A stretch of DNA of 64,000 nt from Pagrus major (taxonomy: Eukaryota; Chordata; Actinopteri; Spariformes; Sparidae). The stretch lies in the NCBI RefSeq assembly GCF_040436345.1, contig NC_133227.1:29019671-29083670 (forward strand). The letters are read 5' to 3'. A program made the translations under genes and the position numbers. The notes beneath the pieces are model-generated. The model was not told the origin of the DNA. It saw only the letters and a list, made by a program, of their open reading frames with translations, and ran no database searches. Of the stretch, positions 57,931 through 64,000 are shown in pieces (the stretch's first letter is position 1; every line of letters starts with the position of its first letter).

Positions 57931-58984
57931 TGGTCAAACAGAATAGAAACAGTTGCTGCTGACGCTAAAATATTCTGTTTGTCACATGAAGTTTGGTTGA
58001 AGCAGCTTCAGTGATCAACAGCGGATGTTTGAGTTTTTTTCTTCTTCAGCAAACCTTCACAACAGAGCTGCTTCTTTCCTGAAAGGTGTGATGCAAATAA
58101 GCTCTGATTTGAATGAGTTAAGTCACACACGCTGTGACACACGGAGGCAGGAAGTTCAACATGTAGCTGCACAAAACCACATGTTTTTAAAAAAAATCTG
58201 TTGTCCCGGGGAGGGGTGGAGAAGAAACACTGATACATGTGGAGAAAGAGGAGTAAAATGTGAGGATTAGAAAGTGAGAGAGTGAGAAGTGTAAATAAGA
58301 ATATTAGAGGAAAGAAGAACTCAGTAATGATTCAGCTCTGAAAGTCTTTCGCTGAATTTGGCTGTTGACAGTTTTTATGAAACCAGAAGAAAGATGTGAG
58401 TGGGAGGGAGTCTTGAGAAAGACATTCAGGAAACTGTCGACTTCCTGGTTTGTCAGAAACAGGTTGTTCTCTTCTTTTTCTTCTTATTCTCTCACTACAT
58501 TTACACCAGATATTGTTACATAACATGCAGGCAAAGTGCAGCGTTTCTGTCTTGCACAACAATGTCTAATAACTGTGATCTGTAAGTTTTTCTCCTTTGT
58601 GTTGGATGCGGTTCAGCCAACTAAAGCCAAAAAAACAAGATGCCGTGATCCAAACTCCAACTGTGTTCAGAGTAGTTTTAGTGGTTTCAGTTCTATTTAC
58701 TGTCACGTAACTGTCATACCATTTCCGATTTTTTTAAAAGTCTCATCTGACACTTCAGATTTTGGCCGATTCTGATTTTCTTTCAATGAACAAAAAAAAA
58801 AATAAAGGATCTGTAACTAGACAGAACTGTTTTGAACCTTATTCCTCTAATGTTTCACCATTAGCAGGTTTTACAAATGAATCTGTATATGCAGGGTTTT
58901 TTTAACACAGGTTAACCTGTTAAAAATCGGCCACTGACTCCTTTCGCATTGCCGGAAAACAGGCAATAATAGAAACCAGCACGG

Positions 58985-59530
58985 AGGCCAGTGACAGTGT
59001 CGTTTTTCCATCACATCTGCCGGCCTGGCTCTACTCGGTTTGTCTCGGCGCGGCCAGGGTTTTACATTTCCACCACAGCTGGACTACCTGCCCGGAGGTG
59101 TGTCTTAAACCAATGACGGGCTTGTCCCGATCCCCGCAGTACTATCGAAGAATCACCGCTAACAAAGAGGCTCCGCTAATTCAGTTACAAACACATTTAA
59201 TTTCCTGTAACTTCTTCACAATAAAAAGGCCCCAATGTAAAATCTTTTATTATGAAAAGCATTACAGGAAATGTTGTGTTTTCAGCAGCAGTAACTAATT
59301 ATGAAAGTGAACACGATGAAACAGTAAAACACAGCAGATGTTTGAAAGAACAAACAGGACGAGAGAAACCGAAGAGATTCAGTTCGAAGCTACAGCAGTA
59401 CTGAGAGCCTGAGAGTCTGACATCACAGCGGTCCGCTTGGCTCAACTCGGCGCAGTAAAACTGGCGAAAAGCAAATCTGTGCGACTTGGTTTGACTCGGC
59501 ATGGCTGAAAGTACCGATGGTAAAACGGCA
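58985..59530. repeat. Possible short inverted-repeat element with CTCGGC motifs
   Basis: CTACTCGGTTTGTCTCGGCG near the left end and TTGGTTTGACTCGGCATGGC near the right end, with TTTTCCATCAC and GATGGTAAAACGG as inverted partners, suggest a short DNA element. Ends were not resolved. Confidence 0.4.
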
Positions 59531-62500
59531 TCATAGCATCATGCTGGAAAAGGGGTGAAAATGAGCGTGTCCACCCAGGTGTCATGTTTCCATCACTGCT
59601 GATCAGAGCTGGAGCCGACAAACAACCCGTAACTACTACAGAGTCATTTTTCCTGGGACTGAATACTGATTGTACCCTTGTAGACGGAAGCCAGATGTTA
59701 CACAAGTGCAAAAACCAATTTCCCTGTTAGTCTTCTGCTCACAATATTCTCAGCATTGTTCAGAATAAAGAGAGATCTGTCTTTACTCATGCTGACGGAG
59801 GTACGGCATTCAGCGAACCAAAGAAAAGCAGATGTGGTGCAGGAACGCCGTTTGAATGAAAGATGAGGAAGTCCTCGGCAGAACGGCAGTTTTCCAACTT
59901 TCCGTCCGATGTAAGGACGTTATGATGACATAACTGTAGCACTGCCCGGGTCAGACATGTCACACAAACTGCTTTATGTGAGCTGTGGTCAGGGTGAGTA
60001 TTAGAGTAGATGTGATGGGGCCTGATGTAAATCATAAGACAGATATGAGGGAGTAACAGAGAGCCTAAAATATTTTATAACAGTGATTTTAATACGCTTT
60101 TGTATCCTATCACCAGTAAGATTACAACTGTAACCTGTGTCCTGGAAGAAAATTGTTTTTCATTTGTTGCGATTTTATTTTACTGCTTTGCGATTGAGAG
60201 AAACATGTAATTTGTTTGTTATTTCTGATATATTTTACTGTTGTTCACTTTCTGCCCTCGTGGTTTGCGGTTGTTGTCTATGTCTCTCTTTCTGAGAGAC
60301 ACTTGATGCACAGGAAATTTGGTTGCTGTGTTTGTTTTTATCTACAAATGGCAAATGAAAGCATCTTGAGTCTTGATAAATGCTGGCTCCACCTCCCCCT
60401 CCTCCTCGATGCTCTGGGACCTCATCTACAGCCCATTAAAGAAACTTGATCTTGCAGTAAACCAGGTCCACTGTGGACCTTTAAAGTTCAGCTGCTGTTT
60501 CTCTCAGCAGCTCTACAACCAGGAAATTTACATGTTTCTCGAAATATGTTTCTGCAGTCAGCAGTATTGAGCAACCTGGAGACTAATCTGATCGCTGTAT
60601 TCACTATATTTTGCAGTCACAAGTCAGACCGGAGGCTGAAGTTTAACCGAGCATACAAGCACAGATGTTAAGATTGATCGCAGTCAGCAATAAATCCCTG
60701 TGATGAATAAAGATAGAAACATCATAACTCATGTTAGATACCAGTCTGACTTGTGTCAGGACGTCTGCAAGAAAAACTTTCGGTTGCATCCACTGGAGAT
60801 GAAGCAACTACCTGGTTCACAGAAAATGAATCAGCAGCAAATAAAAACAAATTAAAAAAATGGTTTCATTTCGCAGTAAAACTGCAGGAAAAAGGGCCAC
60901 TGCTTGTGTCATATCAGATTTCAGTCTGTCTGGTCCGTCTCAGAAAACATTGAGTCATTATTGTTGCAACACAGTTTTTCTTCATGAAAAGCTTAAACAA
61001 ACAAGTTAAAGTCTGTTTGTTGTGGCGTCCTCTCTACTTGTACGGCCGTTAGCAGCAGTTGATTTTTATGTATCTCATGTTTATTTTATTGTGGGAACAT
61101 CAGTTTTTGCTTCATAGTTTTTTTGTCTGTTTTAATTGTAGTCGTCAGTTTTTATGTCTTATTTTGGTGAGATGTCTTTAGTTTTGATAATCATTCGTTG
61201 ATCCTCAGTAGGGTTGGGCTGGGTTTGATATGAGGCTTAATATCGGACGAATTTCATCACTAGATGTTGCACAAGACTAATCCGCTCCCAGTGAGAGCCA
61301 GAGAAGGACAGCAGCACTACAGTCCATCATGCCAACTGTGACGCAACGTGTTTTTCTTTCCCAACATTTCAACTTAACGTGTCTTCTTCTAAAGTTTGAC
61401 ATCAAAATAATAAATAAAATAAGTAAATAATAACTGAGTCGAACTGGTGGAAAGATGACAGAAGCGAACAGTTGAAGTAGTCACATACGTGAATCTTGCA
61501 AGTCAATGATTTCTTGGATTCCTCCCCGTACCACTAGAGGAAGCTCCAGTTTGGCCTCTCAGCCAGCGGACGTGCCCATGCTTTATGAGCCACACAGTGT
61601 GGAAGCTATGCAGAAGATCCAGGTCATTTTATACTCAGGAAGTAGAACTTCTTTGGCTTCATGCGCCACTGAGCAACTGTACCCAGATCTCATTATATGT
61701 CCACGGTGCAGTAAACGAGCACGACTCGGGTGGAACGCCCCTTTAATTGTTTCAAGATTAATGTTTGCTGAGTCACTCCCTCTCTGACACAGTGACTGAT
61801 GCCTCGCTCTGTCGGGTTCTGCTCTGTTTTATCCCACTTTATGACTTCTTTCTGCTCCACTTATCTCTCCTCTGTTCTGCTCTGCTACGTCCTCTTTGTT
61901 CGCCTCCGTTTCTCCTCTAATGATCTCTTTTCCCTTCCACTCTACTCCAACGTACTTCCTACGTCCTGCTGCAGAGAGAACAGAGCAGGGCAGATAGCCC
62001 GAGGCAGAAAGAGAAATAAAGAAAACCGTGGAAGGAAGCTGAACAGAGAGCGACATCTCGGAGGCAACAACATGAAAATCATCAGGTTGTTCCTTTCAAA
62101 CGACTAATTAACACCCCTAATTGACGGGGTATTCCAAAAATTAGCTTTATTCCAGTTCATGAAGCTGCCCTGTCGATCCCACACGGGTTACTCATGTGTG
62201 AAATATAACATCCCTCGGTTTCTGGGAGCTTTTCATCGTGTGGTCGTGGATCAGTGGACTTTCTCAATACATCAACGGAGGTGTGATGTACATGAAAGGA
62301 GCTCCAGGACTGTACAGAACATGCTGTACATCATCAAACAGAGAACCTACACAAAGACGCCTCTGTCGGGCCTCCCGCTGCCTCCACAGGCCCCAGGGTC
62401 CCCGCAGTAAAAAAGATCATGCCACGGGTTTAAAACCGGAGCAAGGCCTCTGCACTTCTGACTCCCTCCCTCTCTCCATCTATCTGTCTCTTTAAAGAAC

Positions 62501-63750
62501 AAACGGGGGATGTAAGTAGAAGTAAACAAGCCGACATTATGTGATGGTTTCTTCACTTATAACTCTGTGAAGTAACTCAAAAGGTTTTCTTTGTTTTAGC
62601 CATGCTAGCAGCGAGGCTCATCGATCAGTCCACCGCTTTCTATGGGAAGGATTACCACAACATCTTGTACATACATGGTCCTCAGGAGATCATTAAAGAC
62701 AGTCACCATCTAATGCTTCCCAGATGTCGTCACACTGAAAGTCGTTTTTCAGCGGTGGTGACGCTCAAACAAAGCTCATGGGAACAAGTATTTTAGGGTC
62801 AGTATGCATCACGTGACGTCGTAGTTTGGCCACTGTGTCAAATTAGCTTCAAAGCCCAGTGATCCTCATGGTGGCTCACACGTGGCACAGAGGGTCTGAT
62901 GAAACAATGACATTGGTTGCATTATGGGAAATGTAGGATTAAGTGTTTTGGGAGTTCAATTTTAACAACAGCTGGGCCAAAAATAATATGTATTGTGTTT
63001 CGCTGTATAGCCTTAAAATACTGGGATGTCTTCATATTTTGAAATCTTCTTAAAAGCACTTCATAAACTTCAGGACGTTAAATCGAACATTGCAATATTT
63101 TTAAACAAATAGACCCATTTTGATATCGATACTGCAACAGTTTTGTAGGGGTGACTAATGGTGCTTTCACAAAATATGAACACTGAGATTTTTGATAAAT
63201 AATCCACAGAAATGTGGATATGATGATGATGTCATTTTCTGTAAGATCCCGATATAAAGATATCCACATTTTAAGACGATGTACACAGTCTTATATCATG
63301 AAATATACATAAAATCAATATATTTCCCTGCCTTAATTTTAAAATCAAGCCTTATAAAACAGGAATCAGTACTTTTTTAAAGAATCATTAAAGCGGTACA
63401 GATTAAACAGTCATTCATCAGGTAAACACTCGACACACCTGACAGTTCTGCCCTCGGTTCTGTACCAGTGTGGGAGAAGTCTGCTGTCAAGTTTTGACAT
63501 ATTCAAATGTTGTGAATGCAAATGTGAATGTTGCAAATGTTGTCTGAGGAATGAAATGAGCTGCACACGTTTGTTAAGCTGATGAATAGATGCAGTGTGT
63601 TTTTGTCTGAGCCGAACTTTGTTTAGAAGTTAAACTCCACAGAGTAAATTTAAATATCTTGAAGTTTTTTGGAAAAGAAATGACACTGACACAGAAAAAA
63701 AAGAAACTGTTTGACTGGACTGATGAGTCAGTCCGGTCTGATTAAAAGGT

Positions 63751-63756
63751 TTTATT
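63751..63756 (-). terminator. Polyadenylation signal AATAAA for the right-edge frame
   Basis: TTTATT on the plus strand gives AATAAA on the minus strand, 4 bases beyond the TGA of the terminal open frame. The hexamer is clear; its use is inferred. Confidence 0.4.
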
Positions 63757-63760
63757 CAGA

Positions 63761-64000
63761 TCATTTTGCTCTTTTCTCATGATCTCGACGACCTCTCTGC
63801 TCGTCTCTGAAACATATTTGTTTGTTTCCTGAGTCGTTTTGCATCCAGTCACAGATGCAAATCAACATTTCCTTGATGTGTTTTTTGTCCTGAAGCACAG
63901 CTGGACAGATGAACTCAAACAACCCCAGATATGTGTTAGATATTATATTTAAAACCTCTGCGGCAGTGAAGGCCATGAAGTACCTCAGCTTCAGCACTTC
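63761..64000 (-). CDS. C-terminal exon of an unrecognised gene (partial at window edge)
   Basis: The frame is open from the right window edge, beginning EVLKLRYFMAFTAAEVLNII, to a TGA at 63763-63761, about 79 residues. The first half is hydrophobic/aromatic (LRYFMAFTAAEVL, YLGLFEFICPAVL), the middle has DKKHIKEMLICICDWM, and the tail is basic and polar (RDEQRGRRDHEKRAK). An AATAAA signal on the minus strand (63756-63751) starts 4 bases after the stop, as for a terminal exon with a very short 3' UTR. I do not recognise the family. It could be a gene nested antisense in grk6 intron 2, a convergent neighbour if grk6 differs from the expectation, or a chance frame. No start or acceptor is visible because the window ends. 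Confidence 0.35.
   Translation of the reverse strand, partial: EVLKLRYFMAFTAAEVLNIISNTYLGLFEFICPAVLQDKKHIKEMLICICDWMQNDSGNKQICFRDEQRGRRDHEKRAK

Noticed and set aside
62602..62796. Frame following TTTGTTTTAG that looked like a grk6 exon
   Set aside because: Its translation (MLAARLIDQSTAF...) has no resemblance to the GRK RGS-homology region and the phase does not fit exon 2.

Overview
This is a vertebrate nuclear genome window, almost certainly from a ray-finned (teleost) fish. The genes are split into many small exons with GT-AG introns. There are no bacterial-style operons. Long (GT)n, (AAT)n and (TA)n microsatellites are frequent, and most non-coding DNA consists of decayed transposon families typical of teleosts. 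Three genes can be recognised from exon translations.

Layout. (1) 704-17700, plus strand: arl10, an atypical ARF-like small GTPase with four coding exons giving a 223-residue protein. Its promoter region begins with an inverted-repeat transposon. Intron 1 contains a 1.5 kb purine-rich tandem-repeat field. (2) 26578-36196, minus strand: nop16, a nucleolar ribosome-biogenesis protein with five coding exons and 177 residues. It converges tail-to-tail on arl10. (3) From 40850, plus strand: the first two coding exons of a GRK4-subfamily G-protein-coupled receptor kinase, best assigned to grk6. The rest lies beyond the window, so intron 2 is longer than 14 kb. (4) At the right edge, minus strand, 63761-64000: an open frame ending in a stop codon with a polyadenylation signal 4 bases beyond it. 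It may be the last exon of an unrecognised gene, either inside grk6 intron 2 or convergent with it.

The arl10/nop16 convergent pair matches human 5q35.2. GRK6 lies at 5q35.3 in human, so the block looks like conserved ancestral linkage. The three genes are neighbours, not a pathway: arl10 is a membrane-associated GTPase, nop16 acts in 60S ribosome assembly, and grk6 phosphorylates activated receptors.

The remaining DNA is intron and intergenic sequence carrying repeats that recur within the window, plus LINE reverse-transcriptase fossils, a tRNA-like SINE and a 486 bp hAT-like element with a degenerate 8 bp target duplication. I found no CRISPR array, rRNA gene, functional tRNA gene or bacterial-type defence system. 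I saw no convincing undescribed system. The best leads are the unknown terminal exon at the right edge, the repeat-field tandem duplications, and a composite non-autonomous element with paired internal units. Repeat-family boundaries and names were judged by eye and are approximate.
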